A stretch of 7,953 nucleotides of DNA from an uncultured Pseudomonadota bacterium (GTDB taxonomy: Bacteria > Pseudomonadota > Alphaproteobacteria > Rs-D84), in assembly GCA_947169505.1 (NCBI GenBank), contig CAMVPZ010000038.1, forward strand, positions 1-7,953. The letters run 5' to 3'. The notes under the pieces were generated by a model. The model ran no database searches. It saw only the letters and a list, made by a program, of their open reading frames with translations, and had not been told where the DNA came from. Below are positions 1 through 7,354 of the stretch, in pieces. Position 1 is the stretch's first letter; the number at the start of each line of letters is the position of its first letter. The position numbers and the translations under genes are program-made.

Positions 1-81
1 TGAAAAATCAAAAACAAAAACCCCACCAGCGATAGACAGAACATACGGGATAGCTTTTAAAATAAAATGTCTTAATTTCAT
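1..81 (-). CDS. 5' end of an unidentified membrane or exported protein (partial)
   Basis: Leftward reading frame that begins at an ATG (bases 81-79) and runs open for 27 codons to the window edge, so only the N-terminus is visible. It starts MKLRHFILKAIPYVLS, continues with hydrophobic and glycine residues (IAGGVFVF) and ends DFS. A basic head followed by about 17 mostly apolar residues is what a signal peptide or N-terminal membrane anchor looks like, so the product is probably in or across the inner membrane. No Shine-Dalgarno sequence precedes the ATG. A TATAAT lies only six bases upstream on the same strand (bases 93-88), which would give a nearly leaderless message, but no good -35 matches it. 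An in-frame TTG six codons upstream is a weaker start. The gene is divergent from the large orphan gene. Function cannot be assigned; the call rests on the membrane-like N-terminus alone. Confidence 0.5.
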   Translation of the reverse strand, partial: MKLRHFILKAIPYVLSIAGGVFVFDFS

Positions 82-152
82 AATAAAATTATATATCAAT
101 CAACACAATTTTGCCCACAGGAACAAAAGCCCATTAAAAAACCCTGAATCCC

Positions 153-181
153 TTGAATTCCAAGATAAAAAATGATATAAT
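153..181 (+). promoter_or_regulatory. Sigma70-type promoter for the 716-residue orphan gene
   Basis: TTGAAT (153-158) and a perfect TATAAT (176-181) are separated by exactly 17 bp. Transcription would start near 188, giving a leader of about 35 nt before the ATG at 223. This is the best promoter match in the window. It lies in the AT-rich gap between two divergent genes. Confidence 0.75.
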
Positions 182-222
182 TAGTGGGGTGGACGATACC
201 CACACAACCAAGAGATGGTACG

Positions 223-2373
223 ATGGCGATTTCATTTGAAAATAAACTGTTTGATTATTTGGCACAACTGCATTTTGATTTAATGTCACCAGAAGTTCGT
301 GCACGTTTTGATGAATATGCAAAAAACGAAGATTTCCAGGGTCATATGAAAGAATGGAACAAACGTTATGTCGGTGGCTTGTTGCCAGATTTTGTTAGTC
401 CTGGTGTTGCGGGGGTCACAAATGATCATCAGTTAACAAATGATGAATGGAAAAAGTTATATTCTGCTTTTCAAAAAACATTGCAACGTATGAACAAATC
501 AAAAAATCCAAAGGTTGGTTTTGACGGAGGATACGATAAAAAAACAAAAGATTTTATTGCCAAATGGTTTGGTTCGGATAAGTTGTTTGACCAAGATAAA
601 GCAGACCCTGCAGTAGAAGATAAATTAACTGATGCACCTGATTCTTTGCTTTCTTTTCTTACCGCTCATCGTGGCCAATTAAAAACCATTTTTGAAACCC
701 AGGGTGTTGTTTCAAAAGATTTAACAGGATTTACATATGACAATTTGCTAAATGGATTGGCAACAAAAAAATATAACACAGATGATAATTTTAGAAAAAA
801 TCTTTTTAACGTGGTGGGTTATATTGAAAGCTATGGACCAGCCGGTGGCGCAATTCCTGGTTATTGGCCCAGTGGATTAGGTCTTACACCAACAGGTACC
901 CTAGCACCAGCGATAGATTTTACTACTTTGCCAATGGGTACAGATTTTTCCAGATGGTTTGTTGCACCAACTGTTTATGCACCGCCACTTGTTGGAAGTC
1001 GTATAGATGATTTTAAATCAAAACATTCGAATATTTTCAGTGAATTATTGGATCCAAAAAACTCTAAAATTCTTGAAAAATTCCTGGCAGAATCAGAACC
1101 AATCATTGGCGACCAAATCAAAGCGGCTGTTGCACAAACTGATTATACAAACAAAGATTCCAAAGATTTTATCCCGGAAAAATACCCTGATTCTAAAAAC
1201 TGGAAACAAAGATTTGAAGATTGGAAAAATGATACTTATGAAAACCATCTTCGCAGATTTACAAATCCAAGCCGTGGAACACGTTTATATTTCAGTCCTT
1301 GGTCACAAAATATTATCAAAGCTTTTGACAAAGCAAAACTGAAATCGACAGATGGATTGGAAGGTATACTGTCCAAAAAAGATGATGTTTTAAAAAATTT
1401 GAAATCAAGTTCAACATCAACTTCTCATTTTAAATGGTTTGCTGAAACCATTGAAAATTTAAAAACTGCTGGTATGGGCAAAGCAGTAGAAGGCGCTTTG
1501 CGTAATGGGAAACAAATGCGCAATCTTGTATCTGCTGTGATTGCCGAGGCGGTTGAACAAAATAAAATCGACGAAGCAAAAACCGCTTTGGAAGTATTAT
1601 CTGTTGCTAAATACGGATTATCTTGCAGCCGAACATTAGGTGCTTTGCGTGAAGCAACAAAAGATATGTCTGTTTTGTCAGACGAAAAATTATCATGGAA
1701 CAAAAATAACGAAGGAATCCAATTCGTTACCAAAGCCATAGATAAGACTACCGGTCTGGCTATACGTGGGTTGGGGCTTGCCGCAACAGGGATTCATAAT
1801 TTTATTCAACACCGACGTACAAAAATTGGTGATGATTTAAGAAAAAACAAAGTATTAAGCAACGCACATAAACATTGGAACGAAGAAGGTATACACGCAA
1901 CGTTAACAAAAACACAAAACAAAGCAACAAATGATTTAGCAGAATTGGCAGCGGGGCATGGTGCTTCTGGGCATGTTATTGATGCCGCAACAATTGCTGC
2001 TGAAACAGCAGCATTGGGCGGAATGCCTGATGGTCCTGCAAAAGATGCATTACAAAAAGATATTGATTTATACAACAAATCTGTGATGGATAATAATAAT
2101 GCGACCATAGAATTAGCCAATATAAGTGCACGTCAATCTACTCGTGCTGCAGCCCCAGAAAAAGACCCTTTTAGAGAATTAATAGCATATTGGGATATGT
2201 TAGAATCTGTCGGTAAAACCCATGCTTTCACATTGGGCAGTATGAAATTAAAACGTGATGCCATGTTCAAGGATGAAACCAAAATCATAGCCGGTGCACC
2301 CGTAAAACAATCCCGTGCAAAACATATTGCAGATACATATCTAAGAAATTATGGCACACTTCGAACGGCTTGA
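223..2373 (+). CDS. Large uncharacterised protein (716 aa), no recognised family
   Basis: I do not recognise this protein. The start is set at ATG 223: AAGAGA (210-215) lies seven bases upstream as a ribosome site, and the longer GTG reading (184) would begin before the likely transcription start near 188. The product (MAISFENKLF...) has no signal peptide and no convincing membrane span; the most apolar stretch is a short glycine-spaced segment at residues 511-524. It is rich in Lys, Asp, Asn and Thr, contains about a dozen Trp and only one Cys (468). Three zones can be seen: a charged, probably helical N-terminus (1-198); a Gly/Pro/aromatic segment of low charge (199-258); and a long, mostly helical charged C-terminal part (259-716), Ala-rich around 570-645. 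No Walker, HExxH or other catalytic motif stands out. It has its own strong promoter, and no terminator was found before ackA. A structural, scaffold or secreted-effector role would be consistent, but that is speculation. Base composition and codon style match the neighbours, so there is no sign of recent transfer. Confidence 0.85.
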   Translation: MAISFENKLFDYLAQLHFDLMSPEVRARFDEYAKNEDFQGHMKEWNKRYVGGLLPDFVSPGVAGVTNDHQLTNDEWKKLYSAFQKTLQRMNKSKNPKVGFDGGYDKKTKDFIAKWFGSDKLFDQDKADPAVEDKLTDAPDSLLSFLTAHRGQLKTIFETQGVVSKDLTGFTYDNLLNGLATKKYNTDDNFRKNLFNVVGYIESYGPAGGAIPGYWPSGLGLTPTGTLAPAIDFTTLPMGTDFSRWFVAPTVYAPPLVGSRIDDFKSKHSNIFSELLDPKNSKILEKFLAESEPIIGDQIKAAVAQTDYTNKDSKDFIPEKYPDSKNWKQRFEDWKNDTYENHLRRFTNPSRGTRLYFSPWSQNIIKAFDKAKLKSTDGLEGILSKKDDVLKNLKSSSTSTSHFKWFAETIENLKTAGMGKAVEGALRNGKQMRNLVSAVIAEAVEQNKIDEAKTALEVLSVAKYGLSCSRTLGALREATKDMSVLSDEKLSWNKNNEGIQFVTKAIDKTTGLAIRGLGLAATGIHNFIQHRRTKIGDDLRKNKVLSNAHKHWNEEGIHATLTKTQNKATNDLAELAAGHGASGHVIDAATIAAETAALGGMPDGPAKDALQKDIDLYNKSVMDNNNATIELANISARQSTRAAAPEKDPFRELIAYWDMLESVGKTHAFTLGSMKLKRDAMFKDETKIIAGAPVKQSRAKHIADTYLRNYGTLRTA

Positions 2374-2438
2374 TTTTTTGATATAAAATGCGGGTTAAGC
2401 TGGCGATGTTGTTCTCTGTTTTTTATAAAATTTTAATA

Positions 2439-2467
2439 TTGAAACGTGAAAAATCATTTGCTATTGT
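2439..2467 (+). promoter_or_regulatory. Sigma70-type promoter for ackA
   Basis: TTGAAA (2439-2444) and TATTGT (2462-2467) are 17 bp apart, giving a start near 2474 and a leader of about 35 nt. The 135-bp gap from 2374 to 2508 otherwise holds AT-rich sequence. I found no convincing intrinsic terminator for the preceding gene there, so some read-through into ackA is possible. Confidence 0.6.
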
Positions 2468-2508
2468 ATGGCGGTGAAAAAACTTAATTGTATAAGAAAG
2501 GATTTAAT

Positions 2509-3762
2509 ATGTACATACTTGCTTTGAATTGTGGGTCTTCATCCCTGAAATACCAGGTGTTTGATGCGGACAGTAAAAAAGTCGTCGTCGGTGGAAACGT
2601 TGAAAAAATCGGTTTGGATGATTCTTTTATTACCCAAAAATATCCAGATGGAACAAAAGATAAAAAAGTCGTTTCTATGAAAAATCATAATGATGCATTG
2701 GGCGTTGTTATGGGCATGTTGCGTGATGCGTCTGTTGACATGAATGAAATTGGTGGTGTCGGTCATCGTGTTGTTATGGGCGGCGCTAAATTCGCTTCGT
2801 CTGTGGAAATTAATGACGAAGTTATGCGTGCTGTTGCAGAATGGAAAGATTTGATGCCTTTGCATATTCCTGCATCATTAATGGGAATCGAAAGCGCACG
2901 TCAAATGTTACCAAATGCAAAACAAGTTGCGGTGTTTGATACTGCATTTTTACAAACTATGCCGGAACATTCTTATCGTTATGCGATTCCAGAAGCATGG
3001 TATAAAAATTTAGGCATCCGTCGTTATGGTTTTCACGGAACATCCCATTTATATGTTTCTAAACGTGCGGCAGTAATGCTTGGCAAACCGGCTGATCAAT
3101 GCAATTTAATCACTATGCATATTGGTTCTGGCGCATCGGGCGTTGCGATTAAAAATGGTCGTGCGGTTGATACTACTTTGGGTATGACACCCACAGCCGG
3201 TTTGGTTATGGGAACACGTCCGGGCGATGTTGATGCGGCGGCTATGTTGTATGTTATGGAACAATTAAAATTAACACCGGAACAAATGACAAAACATTTG
3301 AATAAAGATTCTGGCTTGATGGGTATTACACAATGTTTTGCTGACCGTCGTGATGTAGAAGCAAACAAAGACGAAAATCCATTATGCAAATTGGCAATTG
3401 ATATGGAAGTGCACACTGTTAAAAAATACATCGGTGCATTTATGGCAGAATTGGGACATACTGATGCAATCGTGTTTACGGCGGGTGTTGGTGAAAACGA
3501 CGATTTCTTGCGTGAAAAATTCTGCGAAGGTTTGGAAGAATTGGGTGTAAAATTGGACAAGGAAGCAAACAAAAATGCCCTTGCCCGCAAAGGTGTTGAC
3601 CAGGCGGTTATCAGTACACCAGATTCCAAAGTTAAAATCTTTATGATTGCAACAAACGAAGAATTGGTTATCGTCGAAGATACTATCGCAATCATGAACG
3701 GAAATTATAATGCAGATCATTTGAAAATGGATTATTCATTTGCAAATGCAAAACAAAGATAA
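2509..3762 (+). CDS. ackA: Acetate kinase
   Basis: Cytoplasmic kinase (417 aa) of the acetate/propionate kinase family. It interconverts acetate + ATP with acetyl phosphate + ADP and normally works with phosphotransacetylase to make ATP from acetyl-CoA or to activate acetate. ATG 2509 is chosen over an upstream in-frame TTG (2488) because AGAAAGGA (2495-2502) sits six bases before it and the family's first motif follows directly: LNCGSSSLK with Asn7. Residues matching the known active site are Arg87 (GHRVV), His119 (PLHIP), Asp144 (VFDTAF), His176 (YGFHGTSH), Arg237 (MGTRPGD) and Glu384/385 (TNEEL). Several usually conserved neighbours differ: Met90 where HGG is typical, Leu148 where FHQ is typical, Ser207 where LGNG is typical, and Pro238 where TRSGD is typical. 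A tail of about 20 residues (396-417) extends beyond the usual C-terminus. No pta gene is adjacent; the gene appears monocistronic, between its own promoter and a strong terminator. A propionate- or butyrate-preferring kinase cannot be fully excluded, but catalysis looks intact. Confidence 0.95.
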   Translation: MYILALNCGSSSLKYQVFDADSKKVVVGGNVEKIGLDDSFITQKYPDGTKDKKVVSMKNHNDALGVVMGMLRDASVDMNEIGGVGHRVVMGGAKFASSVEINDEVMRAVAEWKDLMPLHIPASLMGIESARQMLPNAKQVAVFDTAFLQTMPEHSYRYAIPEAWYKNLGIRRYGFHGTSHLYVSKRAAVMLGKPADQCNLITMHIGSGASGVAIKNGRAVDTTLGMTPTAGLVMGTRPGDVDAAAMLYVMEQLKLTPEQMTKHLNKDSGLMGITQCFADRRDVEANKDENPLCKLAIDMEVHTVKKYIGAFMAELGHTDAIVFTAGVGENDDFLREKFCEGLEELGVKLDKEANKNALARKGVDQAVISTPDSKVKIFMIATNEELVIVEDTIAIMNGNYNADHLKMDYSFANAKQR

Positions 3763-3774
3763 TTGCTCATTTGG

Positions 3775-3806
3775 AAAAAACAGGTGCAATTTGCACCTGT
3801 TTTTTT
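3775..3806 (+). terminator. Intrinsic terminator after ackA
   Basis: An 8-bp GC-containing stem, CAGGTGCA (3781-3788) with TGCACCTG (3792-3799), closes a 3-nt loop and is followed by seven T residues (3800-3806). Six A residues precede the stem and can extend it by pairing with the T-run. It lies 12 bases past the ackA stop and so separates ackA from recG. Confidence 0.9.
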
Positions 3807-3819
3807 GTTGGAATAATTT
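3791..3819 (+). promoter_or_regulatory. Possible promoter for recG, overlapping the ackA terminator
   Basis: TTGCAC (3791-3796), inside the terminator's descending arm, lies 17 bp from TAATTT (3814-3819). This would start a transcript near 3826, about 18 nt before the recG ATG. The -10 is only fair, and TATAAA at 3819-3824 is an alternative without a good -35. It is proposed because recG follows a strong terminator and needs its own start. Confidence 0.3.
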
Positions 3820-3843
3820 ATAAAAATTTGCTAAGTTCATAAC

Positions 3844-5910
3844 ATGGACAAAGAAGTTTTTGATTTTTTTAATAATGATTTGCAATTTATTCATGGTGTG
3901 GGGCCTGTATTGGCATCAAAGTTCAATGATGTTTTGGGCGGACGACGTGTATTGGATTTTTTGTTGCATATACCGTCATATGTTCGTCCACGTGAAATAT
4001 TGGATTCTGTGGTAAATGCAAAAGTTGGTGATACGATTACGATTTCCGTGATGGTAAAATCTCATAAACGTGGCGGTGTGTTTAAGGGTCGTCGCAGACC
4101 TACACAAATTGTATGTGCTGATAAATTTGCTGCGCCATTAACGATACAATTTTTTAATGTAAATTATTTGGATTATTGGACCGAAAAATTGCCAATCGGT
4201 CAATGGCGAATTGTCAGTGGTAAATTGGATTTATCAAATCGTGATGGTGCAATTATAAATCATCCTGATTTTATTGAAACACCAGAAAACGCATCAAAAA
4301 TTCCAACTAACCAGGCAATATACCCATCTGGCGAAGGGTTAACGCAAAAAACTTTTTCAAATGTGCGTGATCAAATTTTCAAAATTATTCGTGAAAAATT
4401 TAATGCGAATAATACCAGTGAAAATATGCTGGAATTTTTGGACGCACTGGAACATGTGCACTTTCCAGAAAGCAACGATGATTTAATGCCAAACAGCACT
4501 TATATGGCAAAGTTGGCATATTGTGAATTATTTGCCCACCAAAGTGCGATTGCTATTAACCGGGCTCTGCGTAGAGCTAAAATTAACACACGCCAGTTGC
4601 GTGCAAAAAAATATGATTTAATAGATAAATTTTATTCTATATTGCCATTTCAATTAACAAATGCCCAACAACAAACGATTGATGAAATATTTGACGATTT
4701 CACAAAACCGATTCCTATGATGCGCCTTGTCCAAGGTGATGTGGGTTCTGGCAAAACTATGGTGGCGATGGCTGCTGCTGTTAAAATGGCAGAAACCGGC
4801 GCACAAAGTGTTTTATTGGCACCAACTGATACTTTGGCACAACAACATTTCGCAAAGATAAAACCTATGTGCGACAAATTGGGTTTGGTGTGCGAAGTCT
4901 TAACCGGTCGTGACAAAGGTGTTGCACGTCGTGAAAAATTAATTTCATTAAAATCTGGTCGAACAAAAATCGCAATTGGAACACATGCGCTTTTTTCAGC
5001 CGATGTAGAATACAAAGATTTGGGATTGGTGATAATTGATGAACAACATCGATTTGGTGTGGAACAAAGAACTGCTATGCGAACCAAAGGGAACAATCCA
5101 GATATGTTGGCATTATCTGCAACCCCAATACCACGTACATTATCTATGACGGTTTATGGTGATATGGACATTTCAATTATAAATGAAAAACCGGCAGGAA
5201 GATTGCCAATAAAAACAACTAAATTACCGGTTGAACGGGTTAATGCTTTGATTGAACGTATTGCGCCGCAAATTAAAAATGGTGCAAAAGTTTTTTGGGT
5301 TTGTCCTTTGGTCGAAGAATCTGAAACGGTTGATATGATGGCTGCACAATTGCGTTTTGAAGAATTAAATAAATACTTTCCTGGCACTGGACTTTGTCAT
5401 GGACAAATGGATAAAAAAATGCGTGACAAAGTTATGACTGAATTCGCAGATGAAAAATCAAATATGCGTGTGTTGGTTTCAACCACTGTAATAGAGGTTG
5501 GAATCGATGTTCCGTCTGCTACGATTATGGTTATTGAAAATGCTGAAAGATTTGGTTTGGCTGCCCTGCATCAATTACGTGGACGTGTTGGTCGTGGAAG
5601 CAAACAGTCTTTTTGTATTTTGTTATATGGAAATAACATCTCGCCAGACGGATTAAAAAGATTGGATGTTTTATGTGAAACTGATGATGGTTTTGTAATT
5701 GCTGAACAAGATTTAATGATGCGTGGTGTCGGTGAATTATTGGGAACTAAACAAAGTGGTTGGATACAATATCATTTTGTAAATTATCGTGAACATCGGG
5801 ATTTATTCAAATTGGCACAGACTGCATCAATGAACGATGATATAAACGAAAATATTTGGGCAAAAAAATTACGCAAAATATTTGATTGTTCTACCATAGC
5901 GGGGGCATAA
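3844..5910 (+). CDS. recG: ATP-dependent DNA helicase RecG
   Basis: Superfamily 2 DNA translocase (688 aa, the usual RecG length) that remodels stalled replication forks and branch-migrates Holliday junctions in recombination repair. The N-terminal wedge/OB-fold region (about 60-145) contacts the branched DNA. LTNAQQQTIDEI (271-282) leads into the helicase core: Walker A GDVGSGKT (298-305), DEQH box (399-402), SATPIPRT (425-432), the STTVIEVGIDVPSAT strand-loop (546-560), and the arginine-finger motif LHQLRGRVGRG (575-585). The C-terminal part GFVIAEQDLMMRGVGELLG (616-634) corresponds to the TRG region that couples ATP hydrolysis to movement. All motifs are intact. The ATG at 3844 has only a weak ribosome site (TAAG about 11 bases upstream), so translation may be modest, which would suit a low-abundance repair enzyme. 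It is followed immediately by a protease gene that overlaps its stop codon by one base, an unusual partner for recG. Confidence 0.97.
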   Translation: MDKEVFDFFNNDLQFIHGVGPVLASKFNDVLGGRRVLDFLLHIPSYVRPREILDSVVNAKVGDTITISVMVKSHKRGGVFKGRRRPTQIVCADKFAAPLTIQFFNVNYLDYWTEKLPIGQWRIVSGKLDLSNRDGAIINHPDFIETPENASKIPTNQAIYPSGEGLTQKTFSNVRDQIFKIIREKFNANNTSENMLEFLDALEHVHFPESNDDLMPNSTYMAKLAYCELFAHQSAIAINRALRRAKINTRQLRAKKYDLIDKFYSILPFQLTNAQQQTIDEIFDDFTKPIPMMRLVQGDVGSGKTMVAMAAAVKMAETGAQSVLLAPTDTLAQQHFAKIKPMCDKLGLVCEVLTGRDKGVARREKLISLKSGRTKIAIGTHALFSADVEYKDLGLVIIDEQHRFGVEQRTAMRTKGNNPDMLALSATPIPRTLSMTVYGDMDISIINEKPAGRLPIKTTKLPVERVNALIERIAPQIKNGAKVFWVCPLVEESETVDMMAAQLRFEELNKYFPGTGLCHGQMDKKMRDKVMTEFADEKSNMRVLVSTTVIEVGIDVPSATIMVIENAERFGLAALHQLRGRVGRGSKQSFCILLYGNNISPDGLKRLDVLCETDDGFVIAEQDLMMRGVGELLGTKQSGWIQYHFVNYREHRDLFKLAQTASMNDDINENIWAKKLRKIFDCSTIAGA

Positions 5911-7205
5911 TGAAAAAAATATTTATGATTTTGTTTTCTGTATTTTTTACAACGATTGCAAACAGTGCTACGTTGATTAACGACACAGAAATCGAAAGAA
6001 AAATTACACAAATAATCATGCCGGTTGCAAATGCTGCAAAAATTCCAGAATCCAGATTAAAAATTTATATTGTAAATGATGATTCTTTTAATGCTTTTGT
6101 TCGTGGTGGTGAAGATGTTTTTATTTATACCGGATTGTTAAAGCAAATAAAAAATCCAAATGCTTTGCGTGCGGTGGTTGCTCATGAATTGGGACATACT
6201 ATTGGCGGGCATATGGTTCAAATGTCACAACGTATGCATGATGAATTGATGCGAACTATGATTATCCAGGCTTTGGGTGTCGGCTTAATGGTGGCTGGGG
6301 GAAATCCAACTGCTGGGGTTGGTGTTATGGCGGGCGCATCTGGTATTGCACAACAATCGATGTTATCTTTTTCACGTGATGAAGAACGCATGGCTGATGA
6401 TATGGCTATTGATTTAATGGTCAAAGCCAATCAAAACCCAAATGGATTAATTGAGGTGTTTGAACAAATGCGTGATATGAGCGGTGAATTTGAATCACGT
6501 GTAAACCCAAATCGAATTAATCACCCATTAACCAGCGAACGTTTAAATAATGCAAAAACTAAAATTGGTAAATTGAAAAAAATTCCACAAAAAAAAGATA
6601 CTGAAATTACACGTGAAAATAATGAATATGAAATATTGCGGGCTAAGTTAATTGGATATTTAGATACAGATAAAAATGTTATTGCAAAATATCCATATTC
6701 AAACAAATCAGATGCTGCGATTTATGCACGGGCAATTGCGAACATGCGTGGCGGCGATTTAGATACTGCAAAAACAGGTACAAAAACATTGATTAAACGT
6801 AATCCAAATAATCCGTATTATTATGAATTATTGGGCGATATAGAATATCAATACGGTGCATACGACGACAGTGTTGCAGCATACGAACAAAGTTTAAAAT
6901 TAATTAAATCCGCACCACAAATTGAAACCGCTTTGGCATTGGTGTTAAGCGAACGTAATAAACCGGGCGATAAATCACGTGCAAAAGAATTATGTAAAAG
7001 TGTTATATTACACGAACCATCTCCTTTGGCTTATTGGATATTGGCTCGTGTGACAGATGATGGTGAATCCGATTGGGCTATGGCTGAATTTTATAACATG
7101 AACAATGACACAAAAAATGCGAAAAAATACGCAAAAATGGCGCAAAAGAAATCGGCAAAAGATTCGCCTGAATATATAAAATCTGGGGACATATTGAAAA
7201 ATTAA
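5910..7205 (+). CDS. Secreted M48 family zinc metalloprotease with C-terminal TPR-like repeats (BepA/YfgC-like)
   Basis: Predicted exported zinc protease of 431 aa. Family members such as BepA act in the periplasm, assembling or degrading outer-membrane proteins. A signal peptide is visible: Lys2-Lys3, hydrophobic residues 4-16, and a likely cut after ANS or ANSA near residues 19-20. The catalytic motif is HELGH (His92, Glu93, His96), extended as HELGHTIGGH; the third zinc ligand is most likely Glu159 in ERMAD (159-163), preceded by SFSRDE. NHPLTSERL (204-212) matches the conserved HP motif whose histidine lies near the active site in BepA. Between the zinc motifs, residues 114-151 are apolar and glycine-rich, like the membrane-facing loop of this family. 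Residues 265-415 look like tetratricopeptide repeats (for example YYELLGDIEYQYGAYDDSVAAYEQSL). ATG 5910 shares its A with the recG TAA and has a GGGGG tract (5901-5905) upstream, so translation is probably coupled to recG. It is somewhat shorter than E. coli BepA. The specific orthology is inferred, so no symbol is given. Confidence 0.92.
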   Translation: MKKIFMILFSVFFTTIANSATLINDTEIERKITQIIMPVANAAKIPESRLKIYIVNDDSFNAFVRGGEDVFIYTGLLKQIKNPNALRAVVAHELGHTIGGHMVQMSQRMHDELMRTMIIQALGVGLMVAGGNPTAGVGVMAGASGIAQQSMLSFSRDEERMADDMAIDLMVKANQNPNGLIEVFEQMRDMSGEFESRVNPNRINHPLTSERLNNAKTKIGKLKKIPQKKDTEITRENNEYEILRAKLIGYLDTDKNVIAKYPYSNKSDAAIYARAIANMRGGDLDTAKTGTKTLIKRNPNNPYYYELLGDIEYQYGAYDDSVAAYEQSLKLIKSAPQIETALALVLSERNKPGDKSRAKELCKSVILHEPSPLAYWILARVTDDGESDWAMAEFYNMNNDTKNAKKYAKMAQKKSAKDSPEYIKSGDILKN

Positions 7206-7227
7206 CATTTTATACGTTTACCAATGT

Positions 7228-7258
7228 AAAAAGGTCCCATACACACCGGGACCTTTTT
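7228..7258 (+). terminator. Intrinsic terminator after the M48 protease gene, possibly bidirectional
   Basis: An 11-bp perfect stem (7228-7238 with 7248-7258; core GGTCCC/GGGACC flanked by A5 and T5) closes a 9-nt loop. It lies 22 bases past the stop codon. The symmetric A and T tracts let it work on either strand, so it could also end a leftward transcript. Confidence 0.85.
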
Positions 7259-7292
7259 AAGAGGAGAAAAAACGCTTTCACCCTCACACACG
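7228..7292 (-). ncRNA. Candidate small RNA of about 65 nt (unverified)
   Basis: On the minus strand a promoter-like pair (7327-7299) is followed by two structures. The first is an imperfect hairpin at 7285-7261: GAGG pairs with CCTC and GAAA with TTTC, separated by a 2x1 internal loop, around a six-base loop. The second is the terminator hairpin at 7258-7228 with its U-tract. Start, hairpin and terminator in the right order and spacing are what a short independent RNA gene needs. I do not recognise it as a known RNA family. It may simply be the back side of the protease terminator. An open frame of 32 codons (7300-7202) crosses it, but its ATG lies within the -10 element. Confidence 0.3.
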
Positions 7293-7298
7293 TCCGTC

Positions 7299-7327
7299 AT
7301 TGTATCACAAAAAAAATATATAAACAA
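7299..7327 (-). promoter_or_regulatory. Possible leftward promoter
   Basis: On the minus strand, TTGTTT (7327-7322) and TACAAT (7304-7299) are 17 bp apart, predicting a start near 7292. The surrounding sequence is very AT-rich, so chance matches are likely. The downstream hairpins and terminator make it more plausible. Confidence 0.3.
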
Positions 7328-7354
7328 ATAAAAAATTTACAGTATAAAAAAAAC

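Noticed and set aside
184..222. GTG start that would add 13 residues to the orphan protein
   Set aside because: It begins two bases after the -10 box, upstream of the expected transcription start, and has no ribosome site. The ATG at 223 has one.
134..322. Leftward 62-codon open frame across the orphan gene's promoter and start
   Set aside because: It overlaps the strong rightward promoter and 5' coding region, has low-complexity hydrophobic content and no ribosome site.
1007..1342. 111-codon frame in another phase inside the orphan gene
   Set aside because: The product is mostly Ile/Leu/Lys/Asn from AT-rich codons and lies wholly inside a better-supported gene.
1425..2120. Two antisense 104-codon open frames within the orphan gene
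   Set aside because: They mirror the codon bias of the sense gene and show no start signals or family features.
2374..2438. Possible terminator after the orphan gene
   Set aside because: T-runs and a short ATAAAATTTTAT-like symmetry are present, but there is no GC-containing stem directly before a T-tract.
3096..3695. 199-codon antisense frame within ackA
   Set aside because: ackA is unmistakable on the other strand. The antisense frame is a by-product of its codon pattern and its product is not recognisable.
4650..5096. 148-codon antisense frame within recG
   Set aside because: It covers the Walker A to DEQH region of an intact helicase gene and is a codon-bias shadow.
7202..7300. Leftward 32-codon frame through the terminator and candidate small RNA
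   Set aside because: Its ATG lies within the proposed -10 element, there is no ribosome site, and it reads through the terminator hairpin, so it is unlikely to be translated.
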